Of a DNA stretch of 64,000 nucleotides, positions 35,343 through 46,624 are shown piece by piece (positions within the stretch are counted from its first letter, which is position 1; each line of letters begins with the position of its first letter). Location: contig OX485803.1 in assembly GCA_950295325.1 (NCBI GenBank), positions 26,972,001-27,036,000 of the forward strand. Reading direction: 5' to 3'. The position numbers and the translations under genes were made by a program. The DNA comes from Polytrichum commune. Its lineage: Eukaryota > Streptophyta > Polytrichopsida > Polytrichales > Polytrichaceae. The notes beneath the pieces were generated by a model that did no database searches, had not been told where the DNA came from, and saw nothing but the letters and a program-made list of their open reading frames with translations.

Positions 35343-35641
35343 GAGCATCTCCAACAATCACTGTAAAAGAATCCTCTCAATAATCGACTTTCAAAGTTTT
35401 TTGGGTCAACACTGCATGCTCGTCCTATCCATAAAGTCCATAAATGTCATAATTCTTCATTGCTGCCCAATTATTATGATAGAGGCAACCCTCTAAAGTC
35501 CTCGGCGACCCAATTTTTTGAGAGAACAATTGGTCTTTGGATTGGATGAATGTTCTACCTTGCGCCCCTCCCAAAACAATAAAATTTAGAGAGCTGATTA
35601 TTGAGAGAATCATTTCAATTTAGTGTCCATAAGTGTGGCTC
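35343..35641. mobile_element. PIF/Harbinger-type MITE with GAGC ends (299 bp)
   Basis: It begins GAGCATCTCCAACA, a start common to many plant MITEs, and ends GTGTGGCTC, flanked by TAA on both sides (35340..35342 and 35642..35644). Subterminal inverted repeats AGAATCCTCTCAATAATC and, at the other end, GATTATTGAGAGAATCAT support the call. Non-coding. Confidence 0.65.
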
Positions 35642-35989
35642 TAAAACATATATAAATGACAGGTTCTAACAGATGTGAAAATGGGCATCACGTTGCATGC
35701 ATATTGCCACTTTGGTACGACTGAAAGGCAATCCACATGATACATACCTTTGAGCAAGTGACCACATGAAACATGGTAGCCCAGGTTGCTAGGAAACATA
35801 GCATTCACACCCATGCAGTTTGAAGGATTTCTCTACACTGAAATTATCGCACCTAGTTGCAAATCAATAGTAGCTCTTGTTCTACCAAGAAATGAGATCA
35901 AATGATGTTCAATTAAGTGTTAACGGAACAATGTAAGGGACACTTCCATGTGCTGGCTGTTCCCCCAAAACAAAATGAAATTTGCCGAC

Positions 35990-36535
35990 ACCGATGAAGC
36001 TTTCGCTAGTATCTTCAAGCATCTTGATAGTCGACATTTACATGTGGAGTAATGGGGGCCAACGCATGAGAGAATAGCTTTGCTTTGTTGTCCAACATGC
36101 AGGTTGGAACGTGACTATCCTCGCACTTAGTCATTTTGAATGTTGCATGACCAGATTGATTGAACTTTAGTATGTCTTGAGATGCTAGATAAATGACCAA
36201 AAATCCGAAAAGTATGAAAACTTTGGGCAAGGTTCGTATAATAAGAATATGTGAAATTTAATAACCTCGGGTCCACACCAGCAAATTTAGGACAATCAAT
36301 TTTTCTTCCCGCTCAAATGAAAGTCAATTTTTGGATCCTTGAAAGGAGAGATAGTCAAGAGTCAAGATCTCCTCCTCATACTTCAACTATCCCCTACAAT
36401 CGTGTCGTTGGTGACTTTTTTCTTTGTCTTGAAATGTTAGCTCACACTTTCATGTGGAGGGGATCCACATTTTTGTCATCTAATAGTTTTCACCAATTTC
36501 GCTGGCACATTGCAAGTGTGCCCTAAACTTTAAAG
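35990..36535 (+). repeat. LTR-like direct repeat, left copy
   Basis: It matches 38030..38545 in the same orientation over about 520 bp (CATGTGGAGTA, TCATTTTGAATGTTGCATGA, GGGTCCACACC, GGCACATTGCAAGTGTGCCC). The identity is moderate. With about 1.5 kb between the copies, they could be the LTRs of a small non-autonomous retrotransposon or two copies of one dispersed repeat. Confidence 0.5.
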
Positions 36536-36566
36536 CTTGGTTCTGTAGACACACTTTACATGCTAA

Positions 36567-36928
36567 GGGCCGGTTCACACTATGGCCAAACTTCGAGAGG
36601 AGAAGCGTTTTGATCAATGAAAATGCATAAATGTCCAAAGTCCGTCCTCTCGGCCTTCACACTAGAGGCCGAAGTCCAAAGGACGTCGCCTCCAAAAGAG
36701 CCTAGGTGGCAACACTTTTAGGAAAATATGGCGCCAAGAGTTCGGCCTCTTGAGCCAAGTTTGGGTCGAGCAAAATGCTCGACCCAAACTTCCGTCGAGA
36801 GGCCGAACATTTTTAGCCGTGGATTATTTTAATATACTTTTTCAACCCAAAGGCTTCTCCTCTCGACATAGTTTGGTCTAGAAAAGTGACGCTTCTCCTC
36901 TCGACTTGGGCATAGTGTGAACCGGCCC
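36567..36928 (+). mobile_element. PIF/Harbinger-type MITE (362 bp)
   Basis: Both ends read GGGCCGGTTCACACTATG inward, with the similarity continuing through GAGAGGAGAAGCG. A perfect TAA duplication flanks it (36564..36566 and 36929..36931). The centre holds a palindrome around GGGTCGAGCAAAATGCTCGA. Non-coding and apparently young. Confidence 0.92.
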
Positions 36929-37244
36929 TAAGCCCAAATCCTTTGAGATTTGTTTTGGTGATAAACCTCCGTTAGACTCCAACAAAAGTGCATGCATCGA
37001 TCAACAATAGTCGAATGTTGATTCTTTAGTATCTTCCAGGCCCATGCTGAATACGAAGCATGACGCATGATGGACAGCAGGTTCCACCACTTGGGAACTT
37101 TTGGGACCACAAACGCCTCAGATATAAGGTAGACGTATGTTATTTGGATACTTTAATCTCTGACCCACTTCTCATACGATATGAAACAAGCAATTAGTGC
37201 AAGATGATTAGCAAATCCAATTGATGCATGTAACCATTGCCTCA

Positions 37245-37870
37245 TAGTTCATTTGGATATCTTATTCATTATCAAAGTGAAGATTCTCATGTTCATCATG
37301 TGGTCATATAGGTCCCCCCAATCATGTTGAGTATTGAGCATACAATGATTAGCATATTTTGAGCACATACTCCTATCTTCAGTAGACATATGTCTTTTTG
37401 TGCCTATTTTTAGATTTACACCTAACCACATACCACTCAAATATAGGTGTTTCAAATTATTACTATGTTCAATTTAGGCACGTCTACCTTATATGTGGGC
37501 CTATTGTAGGCACTTCTAGCTCCAAAGACATGACCGTTGGATTGGATTGACAACTGTCTCAAGTGATTAGCATTTGTGAGTTACAAAAGTTTTCATCTTA
37601 AGTTTCAAAAGCAATGTTGAAATGCAAAAGGCATAAGTGGTCAAAGTGAAGATTCTCCTTCTCTTTACATGATCACAAATGCCCTCCCATTTGTGTAAAC
37701 CATTCAACTTACAATGGTGTCTATATTTGGAGCACAAGGTCTAACATCAACTTCACACATGTATTTTGGGTGTTTTTCTTAACTACAAGTTGTGCTACAC
37801 ACCACTCAAATATAGGTTGCCAATTAAGAGGAGTGGGGGAAGTGTGACCCACATGAGGCTCACATCTTAA
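37245..37870 (+). repeat. Two copies of the GAGCACATA interspersed repeat
   Basis: Blocks TATCTTATTCATTATCAAAG, ATATTTTGAGCACATA and CCACTCAAATATAGGTG occur at 37255..37460, and a second diverged set occurs at 37640..37830. They lie between the two LTR-like repeats. Confidence 0.5.
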
Positions 37871-38029
37871 CCATCACCAAACTTGGGGCATATTATATAC
37901 ATGCATGTGAGCATCAAATTCTCATTACTTAGATCCAAGACACAAAGCTTTGTCTTGAGGGTACGCTATCCCGGTGTAGCTTCCATACCAACCATTTTGG
38001 TGAAGCTTTGGTTGGTATCTCCAACTTGC

Positions 38030-38545
38030 ATTTTGTTGGCCGAGCACTTCCATGTGGAGTATGGAGGCCAACATACGTGAGAGAGAGAGAATTTGCCTTG
38101 TTGTCTAACAAATGTCATGTATGTTGGAATATGGTCATCTTTGTATTTATTCATTTTGAATGTTACATGACTAAATTGATTGAAATTTGATATCTTGAGA
38201 TTCTAGAAAAATAAAATAAATCCACTAAATTGAAGGGCATGCTTGTATAATAAAAATATTTCACCTTGAAAACTTTTTGTGCAAAATGATGGGTCCACAC
38301 CGACATGTTTATCATTTATGCAAATCAATTATTTCCCACACAAACAAGAGTGAGTTTTGTGTTTCTACAATAGAGAGGCGGTCAAGTCCCTCTTCTTTGA
38401 AACTTTCAACTTTCCTCTAAAATTGTGTGGACCATCAATTGCTTACATTTCCATGTGGAAGCCTAGATCCAAATTTTGTCATTTAGTTGTTTTTCACCAA
38501 CTTTGCTTGCACATGGAAGTGTGCCCAAAGTCACCACTTGTTTTG
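38030..38545 (+). repeat. LTR-like direct repeat, right copy
   Basis: Partner of 35990..36535. No clear TG..CA ends or target duplication were identified in either copy. Confidence 0.5.
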
Positions 38546-38549
38546 ACTA

Positions 38550-39208
38550 CTATTTGAAGCATTTATTTTGAGTTTTAGAACATCCATATTGAGTAGAAAG
38601 ACGAGGAGAGAGAGAAAGGGGGGGGGGGGTGGTGCAAGGAGCCTAAACCCTAATTCTCACCATTGCTCCACACTAATTTGCAGTCAACATCAATGTCGAT
38701 TACACTAAAATGGTTTGATATTCACTACATTAATTTTTATCCACCAGAAGCAATATGTATCATGACACAATGTGATGTCATAGATTTGGAAATTTATAAA
38801 TGCATACTCCATATCAAATTCTAGCTACAATTAACAAGTGCACTTAGTGAAAATTTCCAACATCATGCATGTTAGAAGGGCTTGCAGTTGTTGAGTTCTC
38901 AATGACAATCATATTTATTGACTTGAAATGGTAAATGGATGCACTTATAATGTCTAATGACAAATGGCTTGACTATTTGATCTGGTACAAATCCAAGCAA
39001 CTTTTAAATCAAGGTCAAGTTCATCCTAATTTTTGCACACATTCTTTGGATGTTTATACTAATTGAATTAAGTGGTATATTTCCTATTTGCATCAAGCTT
39101 TCCCATGTAATACACATTGGTTTTTTCTCCTAAATTTGAGATCATAGCTACAAGATACAAACTTCATATAGAATTATGTAATTTGCATACCATTGCACCT
39201 AAACATAC
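38550..39208. other. Intergenic; nothing recognised
   Basis: AT-rich, with a run of about ten G at 38619..38628. Confidence 0.35.
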
Positions 39209-39210
39209 TA

Positions 39211-40153
39211 CCGTAGTTTACTAGCAGGTTCGGCAACTTGCTGCCTAATATTTAATTAAAGTTCAAAAAGTAGGTTCGGCACCTAAAAATAGTATATTCA
39301 CATTTTCGGCAATTTTCTCTTTTAATTTTTAAAAATTCGGCTTAAATTCATTTTTAATTTTCTATTTAAGCTTATATCTTGTACATCTCTCTTGCATTGA
39401 ATGACAAGTAAGATGTAAGTGAAGAGATGAAAATGCTCTGTGCTTTATGCAAGTAGAGTGGAGTTGTGTTCAACAATGCATATGGGATATGTAAACTTTG
39501 AGGTGAAGCACCTAGTTAGACTTCATTTTTATAACACGCATAACTTTTGCATAGAGTCTTCAAATGACATAAAATTTGTTGGAGGTGAAAGATTACTTGA
39601 TTTCTAAACTTTTCTTAGACCAACAAAATTCCAAAAAAGTTGATCTTCTATGCACAAATGAGCTCCGAAAAACTGTTATGAACGCATTTTAATTTTTTGA
39701 TCTTTACACGGCTGCAATGTTTTGTCCATATCTTTTGCATAAAGACTTATTTTGACACAAAACTTGTTGGAGGTGGAAGAAGGATTGATTTCTCAACTTT
39801 TGTTAGTTGGACAAAATTCTGTAAAACTTCATCTTCTATGCTCAATTGGACTCCAAAAATTTGTGTACAACACATTTGAAAAGCCTCACCTAGAATCTTG
39901 CTACATCTTAACCCATATTCTTTGTGGACTAATGTAAGTGAGCTTGATTACAAAAGGAGCACCTTCTCTCCTTCAAAATTCACATATGCTTCCACTGTAA
40001 GTAAAACTCTAGTGAGAAGTAAAAATTTCTTACTTTTTGGCAATTTTGAAAAATAATTAATTTTATATTGGGCAAAAAATGCCAATAATATTCCAAAATT
40101 TTAGGCACCTATTTTTAGAATTATTTTGTGCCGAACCTGCTATTTAACTACGG
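39211..40153. mobile_element. Non-autonomous Tc1/mariner-pogo-type element (943 bp)
   Basis: Left end CCGTAGTTTACTAGCAGGTT and right end in reverse CCGTAGTTAAATAGCAGGTT, both continuing CGGCA; 25 bases with two mismatches. TA flanks each end (39209..39210 and 40154..40155). The ends match those of the autonomous pogo-like element at 48326..51591 in all but a few positions. Inside there is no transposase, but a diverged tandem duplication of about 178 bp (39533..39710 and 39711..39890) is present. Confidence 0.8.
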
Positions 40154-40466
40154 TATACAACATTATTCTAGCAAGACTATGGCTGGTGCATTAATTTAAT
40201 ACAAATCTATTCTCTATAAGTTTATGGTTGATTCATCACAACTTAATCTAGGTTAATTTTGGAGCTTTGATGCTAATGTTTGGGTCTACTATGATAATGA
40301 ATAACGACTTTTGAATTATAAAGAGGCCTCAAGATTTTAACTTGAACTTGCTTGAATGACCAACAAATTTTTTTGGCCCCTACAAGGATCTTCCACTGAC
40401 ACCACCTTTGTGTTGTGTAAATAAGCATTGCTAGTACACATAACACATCGTGTGGAAATATTATAA

Positions 40467-41614
40467 GAGCATGTTCACTTATTATCAATATAGGACCACG
40501 CAATGGGATAGTGTTGGGTTTAGTTTGGAAGTTGGACCCACGTGTCATGTCCAACTACTATTGTACTACTAGCGGGGATTGAAAGGGGAAGGGGACGTTA
40601 AACCTCCCCCTACAAGCTTTTCGGGGCAGATACATGCAAGGACGGCCCCCATAAAGAAATTGAGATTTTTGGGATCCGACTGAAAACTTCTGCCCACCCT
40701 GCCCGACTTAGTTTAGGTAATGCCTTCTACTTTCACAAGTATTCATATGCATTCAAACTAATTAATCATGATTAAATGTAATCAAACCTAGTTAACTGTC
40801 AATGAGCGCAAGGCCTAAGTTTCTACAAGTATTTGTACACATTTGAGCTAAATAAGCCTGATTAAGTGCAAGTAAGCACAGTAAACATAATTAAGCTTAA
40901 TGAAGCCTAACAAGTATATTTAATCACATCGATTCTCATCTCTGAATTTATATCATTATTAGTTCAAGTAAGTACACATATTACATTAATTAGGCTTGAT
41001 TACATTTAGTCACGCTTAATTAGTGTGAATGTGAATGAATACTTTTGAAAGTAGAAGGCATTACCTAAACTACTATAAATTATACATATTAAAATTAACA
41101 CACTACTTTAAGTTTCATTTTATTATGACAAAGACCCCTTCAAATGGTAAGTGGCGTTCACAAATGCAAGAGCAATGGTTTTTTGGAAGTCAAGTGGGGT
41201 GGGCAGAAGTTTTCGGCTGGGTCCAAAAAATCTCAATTTCTTTCAGTGAGCTACCCTTGCCTGTATCTATGTCCCCCGAAAAGCTTGTAGGGGGAGGTTT
41301 AACGTGCCCCCTTGGAGAGTTCTTCCAGGCTGGAATGGCTTGGGTTTATTGCATCCCAACTTTAAACTCCTCTATAAGAGAATCAACTATCAATACCTCA
41401 CAATCTTGACCAAATAGAATCTTGCTTCAACTGTTTCTATGTAAAGCCTTGTGTATGGTAAGAAATTAGTTTTGATCATGGGACCCATAATTTATGAAGC
41501 TCATATAGAGTGAATGTGTAGGACATATAATTGAGACTACCCCCTCTAAAACATTGTTACTTGATTTAGCACCCCTTTGTGTTAGCATTTGGTGTAGAAT
41601 GTGTGAACATGCTC
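40467..41614. mobile_element. GAGCATGTTCAC-ended element (1148 bp) with nested inverted repeats
   Basis: The ends are perfect 12-bp inverted repeats, GAGCATGTTCAC, flanked by TAA (40464..40466 and 41615..41617). Inside, 40589..40770 and 41020..41313 form a long inverted repeat (AACCTCCCCCTACAAGCTTT, GAAATTGAGATTTTT, AAAACTTCTGCCCACCC, then GTTTAGGTAATGCCTTCTAC). The right arm holds about 120 bp of extra sequence. The centre is rich in AATTAAGC-type words. No transposase. Confidence 0.75.
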
Positions 41615-42307
41615 TAACAGAAGAAAAGAAAAGAAAAGAAAACACTAATCCTAGGTTGAGTGATTTACTTGCATAATTTCACACATGTTATTTCTTCACA
41701 TAAGATAATGCATGTGATTATAAACACTCTTTTGATCATTCTCATGCCATCACTCATGCACTTTGAAACCTTAGAATTGAGGTACGAGAATAATAGAAGG
41801 CTTTGATGAAGCAACAACTCCATCATCGCCACTCCAAGCAAGATTTGTGTTCTTTGGGCGTCAACTCAAATTTCAAGCTTCCAATTAATGAAGTTTATTT
41901 GCCACTTAAGTAAGCAAATGTTTCTCATCCATTTTGCAAGATTCTACTCCATGAAGAAACTCTCCCCAACATACATGAGTCAAATTATTCTTTTCCCAAC
42001 CATCATGGTAAACACAATAGGCATACATAAACCAAATTTTTAAAAAAAAAAATCCATTTTGCATAACACTCAATGACAATGATATGGGCTTGTGAATGAT
42101 TTTTATTTGTTATGTTTTGTTTAGTGTAAGATAAAAGTGTTCAATTCCATAAGCTTTTTGGACATTATGTGTTTAGTATAGATTATACAAGCAAATGACA
42201 TGCACTTCGCGTAGTGTCCACGAAGGGTTCGCTCACCTTCCGTTTTAGCAAATTTACAGACCCAATACAACATTTCAAAGTCCCTTGTTGGTTGTTCTAA
42301 CATTTCC

Positions 42308-42535
42308 GGAATGAAAGTAGGCGGTGTTACTAAAGTATTTTAAAATATACATACTAAATCAGCAAGAGCAATATTTTTTTTGAAGTTGGTCGGGGCGGGT
42401 AACAGTTTTCGGTCGGGTTCAGAAATTTCCTTGGAGGCTTGCCCCTTTCTAAGGGGGGGCTTCCCCATAAAGAAGGATGAAGTTTTCAGTGTCATCCGCG
42501 AGGCCTTCATCCCCCGAGGGTACGAGTGTGGGAGT
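42308..42535 (+). repeat. Partial second copy of the inner inverted-repeat arm
   Basis: Words in the same order as at 41045..41300: TGAAAGTAG, then ATACATA, GCAAGAGCAAT, TTTTTTGAAGT and GTTTTCGG. Diverged; limits approximate. Confidence 0.45.
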
Positions 42536-42771
42536 TGGTTCACCATAGCCCTGTGCTTTGGCGTTGGCCTGTCGGCCTTCTGTCTCAAAAATAAAATAAA
42601 AATTAGATTGCCTGACTTGGACCTCAAATTCTTCAAAGTTTGAACTTCAGTTCCCATTCCGGTCTCCACACCCGCCTTCTAGAACTTGTGCAATGGTGCA
42701 CTTCCTGACGGCTTGCAAATATTCCGGTCAGCAAAGTTGCTTCTGTTTCCTTTCATAGAAACTGTTTGGGG

Positions 42772-42985
42772 ATGAACCGGTTGCGTTTGAGAAATAACTG
42801 GTTGAAGTTGGAGACCTCAGGAGAATTACCGAGCATTTTAGAGGAATCTATGGAATATATCTCAAATGAATAAAGCAACACCGGAAGATGATGTCAACAT
42901 GTAACCGGCTGGATTTAGAATCACTAGGATCTTGACCCAAAAACTTCCCGGGCATTGTATCATTGTAAACTACAGATTCGGGCGA
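42772..42985 (+). repeat. Dispersed repeat shared with the reductase promoter region
   Basis: Partner of 3190..3404 (reverse). Family unknown. No ORF. Confidence 0.55.
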
Positions 42986-42989
42986 ACCA

Positions 42990-43615
42990 ACCCATACACT
43001 CGTTCCTTGTTGGATGCCTAAACCCTTGCCTTCAAGGAACCAGTTTACAGGTTGTTTTGTCCTAGTCGTAATTTATAGAACTTACAAACTTTCTCACTTG
43101 TGTTTTTGATGTAACTACAGTAGCTTGCTTTCAAGGCGAGAGGGTTTTATCGTATGCGAGTGTTCCTCTCGTTTATCCAACATAAAAGCCCTGAGATGGT
43201 ATGCAGTATGGAGGTTGCTTTTTAAAGCTGATTTGACACTGAATTTAGTTTCATAACATTACTCAGTTTGAAACTAATAAAATAATCTAGAATCTTAGCC
43301 ATGGCCCACAAAATACCAATAAGGCGTTGAGTAATGTTATGTTTCAAAGACTTTGAATATCTCTATCTTATACCATAATTCTTTCTTAGTTTTTTTGTTG
43401 GTTTGTTTAGATTGATAAAGGGCAATTTATATTACATATCTAGAGCATCCAATGATGATCTCGCATTTATTAAGGTTGCAAGTTTATGTTCAAAGGGAAG
43501 CCCCTAGGTGTCGGTGTTAGGTTGAGCTACTTAGAGCTTGAAGGCATATGATTATTGATATCTAAAATCTCTCATTTGTGGGGAAGGTTGAGACCATTCC
43601 ACTTCACTTTACACT
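42990..43615. other. Intergenic; nothing recognised
   Basis: Random short frames only. Confidence 0.35.
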
Positions 43616-43619
43616 AGAT

Positions 43620-43960
43620 CTTTAGGACATAACATGAAAACGTACATAGAGTCTTATATAACATGGAATAGATGATGTTTATGGTCTACCAACTTTTTTG
43701 TGTCAAGCCCACTTTAAAGAGGTAGGTCTTAACACAAAACCAAGAGACCGAGACACTTCAAAGTCTTATTTATTATAGCTTATTGTATGGAAGGACCCAC
43801 GTGAATAGGACGGCAATGAAATAGCATTTAGTTGAAAGTCCAGTGGCGTATGTCTTCACACTACACTTGACGACTTGTGACCTCAAATAATAAAATTTCA
43901 TTTTCCCTTGGTGTGGCCTTTGGATGAGTTTCGAGAACCTCACAATTTTGTGGTGTTAAG
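43620..43960 (+). mobile_element. Degraded third copy of the GGGCCACTTCACAC MITE
   Basis: Blocks AGTCTTATATAACATGGAAT, GAGGTAGGTCTTAACACAAA, GGACCCACGTGAATAGGA and CTTCACACTACACTTGA are in the order found in 58700..58960. Both ends are lost. Confidence 0.65.
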
Positions 43961-43964
43961 TGGC

Positions 43965-46475
43965 CTATAGCCTTAATCACTATAATGGAGGTCCAAATCC
44001 CCCCTTTAGATTAGAGATTGAAAGGGAGTTTGCTTGAATGAGTTCTCCACTTTGGTTATTTTTCAGATGCGGTATGGACCTTCACCACACACAGTTATTG
44101 TCCCTCCATCATTGACAACCTTGACCTTAGGTGACCACACTCCTCCCCACAAACCTTTGTTGCCTACCATTGCCCGTCTTTCTCACTAACCAAACTCGTC
44201 CCACAACCCCACCCCACCCCAGTAAGTTAAGATGTATCATGATCCTAGTCATAAAGACCACCATTAACATGTGACATTTACCCTCAGATGAAGAGACTCT
44301 TCATGTACGCTTCTCCTTTTGGGACCTGACATTTATATATATCTATCACATGCGATAATGGGTCTACCAATTTTTTCCATATAGCACAACACAAAAACTT
44401 CAAAGTCTCACTTTAATTCCTATGCGTGCATATTCATGTGACTTGCACTACTTATCACATCAAAATCTTTTAAAAGTAGAGATTTAGCGATCTTCATAGC
44501 CCCTTCATAGTGATTGCAACATCCAAGATTTAATGTAACTATCATCAGTACTGTATTCTTTATAATTATACTACATGATAGTAACATCTTAATTCAAATT
44601 TCAAATTATGATTATATTATCGTATGACTGGGAGTTTGTTCATCAATAATCACGCTAGTTTCTTAACAATTTTGAAATTTGTTGTGCCTCACTATGAATT
44701 ACATTGATGCTTAAGATACTTCAGCCAAAAGATCAAATTATAACCACAAAGAAGGTGTAGTTTCCATAGTATGTTCCCTTGAGTTGGATGCACACCCAAA
44801 GCAATTCCTTGGCTATTTTCCTTATTGCGCACACATCATGTAACATACATGCAAGTATAGTTGGGCATGTTTTTGCCTAATATTTGGTTTTGTGATACCT
44901 ACAATCATATGTGCAATTAGTTTGTCCCACACTAATTGAATGACAATCCATACAATTTGAATATTGACTATGAGGGTAACAAAATACAATTTATTCATTT
45001 TAACGGTTGCTATACACATGAATAAAAGGGCGCAAGCATGGTCAAGTACACAACGCCATTACCTTACACAAGTGAAAGTTCAAGTGATTCAAAACTATAG
45101 ACTAACTTCGAATCTTGTGAAGGAAAAAATCATAAACATTTGGAAAACACATTGATCTACAAAGTCAAGCAATTTATAATGCCCAATTTTTTTTCAAGAA
45201 AAGTCTACATATTTTAAAAGATGGTGCAAGTAGTGTGCAAGTAGATATATTTAGCACGTAATTGTTTAGAATTTGTTTAAAACTTGATAAAATTACATAA
45301 AATTGATGTCTTTCTACAAATTTTTGTAATGTTGCCCTGTAGTTTATAATAAATTCAAGGAATATGGAAAAAAATCCAACTTCAAAATATTTAAGGTCAT
45401 GAAATCTACACTCAAAACCAAATTTAGCCATTACCTTTTGAGCATTACTTTTAATGATAAGTTTTGAAGATCTCATCTTGATATTCCATATGTGAGTACC
45501 TAACGCAACAATAAAGGGTTTCAATAAACAAAATTCCAATTTGAACAACACTTTTCTATTATTTTTAGGCGTTTGACCAAAAGAAATTATGGTTTTAATA
45601 TACCAGAGCATTTTTTCCGTATACTTGACCATGCTGGCTCCCTAAACAAGTTATAAGGTTTGTGTTTTGGTTTTGACCCAAGTTAATTTTCATGGGTAAA
45701 GAGGCAACCTAATTGCACATACAAGTGTAGATGATGTATCCCCTAACTTCCCATGCCCAATTTTCCTCAAATTTCCCTAGAAAATGTGACCTCAATTTTA
45801 GCAACTGTAGCTAAAGATCTAACGTGTTTTCGACAAATCCAACCGTATACACATTTGCAGGTTAGAGGTCATAGTCCAAATTCCAAATGTTGAAGTTTTG
45901 TTATGTAGGAGAATAGAATAGGGATGTCAACAATAATCTTGAGGAGCAACAATTTAGAAATGAAATTGGGGTTGGGTTTTTGATCGAACATCCACTCACA
46001 TCATCTCCAAATGACGGAATGTTACCCTCATTCAAAATAGGGGCAATATACCTACTCAAATTAGCTCACAAATCTTGAAACCATTATTTTGTGATTTTTT
46101 CAGGGAGCTTTGCAATGTGAGGCAACGGTGCCACAATTGCGCTCCTTCCACATCGATTTACACCCACCAACACATGTCCAACTAGAAACTCTAATGGTAG
46201 GTGTTTAGAATTTGTTTCATTTGAGTGTCATGCAAATTTTCACATTGATTGGGAATCATTTGCACATATGAATCAACAAAAAACATGTTTAGGAAATGTT
46301 GCCCCTAAACCGCGGAGGTGGCAAATGTCAAGCATGCATTCGTGGAGAAATTTCACTATAAACTAGCTAAGGGCACACTTTCATATTTGAATAAACCCAA
46401 AAACAGCTAACCCTACTAAAACAAAATTATCCATGTGGTAGGACATAGTAGACTTGAACCTGAACAAGAGGAGTA
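43965..46475. other. Intergenic; no recognisable gene
   Basis: The longest frame is 152 codons on the minus strand at 45174..45632. It starts with a non-ATG codon, is rich in Lys, Ile, Phe and Asn, and looks like AT-rich chance sequence. No elements with defined ends were seen. Confidence 0.4.
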
Positions 46476-46493
46476 GTTGTAACGGTCTAGAAG

Positions 46494-46609
46494 AGGCATA
46501 ACGCCCTATATTGCATCACGGGATACCGTGATCAATACAGGGCTAACGGGCTCGCATTCATGCCGGTATGCAATACCGGCGTTTTTTTATTTTTTATTTT
46601 TTATTTTTT
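46494..46609 (+). mobile_element. Two-hairpin insertion flanked by 14-bp direct repeats
   Basis: TAACGGTCTAGAAG is repeated exactly at 46480..46493 and 46610..46623. Between them lies a hairpin at 46503..46543 (GCCCT/AGGGC, TATTG/CAATA, ATCACGG/CCGTGAT, loop GATA, one mismatch and one bulge), a second hairpin at 46562..46580 (GCCGGTAT, loop GCA, ATACCGGC), and a T-rich tail (TTTTTTTA repeated). The length of the target duplication and the tail suggest insertion of a small RNA copy by a LINE-type mechanism. Pol III boxes are not convincing. Confidence 0.6.
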
Positions 46610-46624
46610 TAACGGTCTAGAAGC

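Noticed and set aside
45174-45632. 152-codon minus-strand frame
   Set aside because: AT-rich composition, non-ATG start, no motif.
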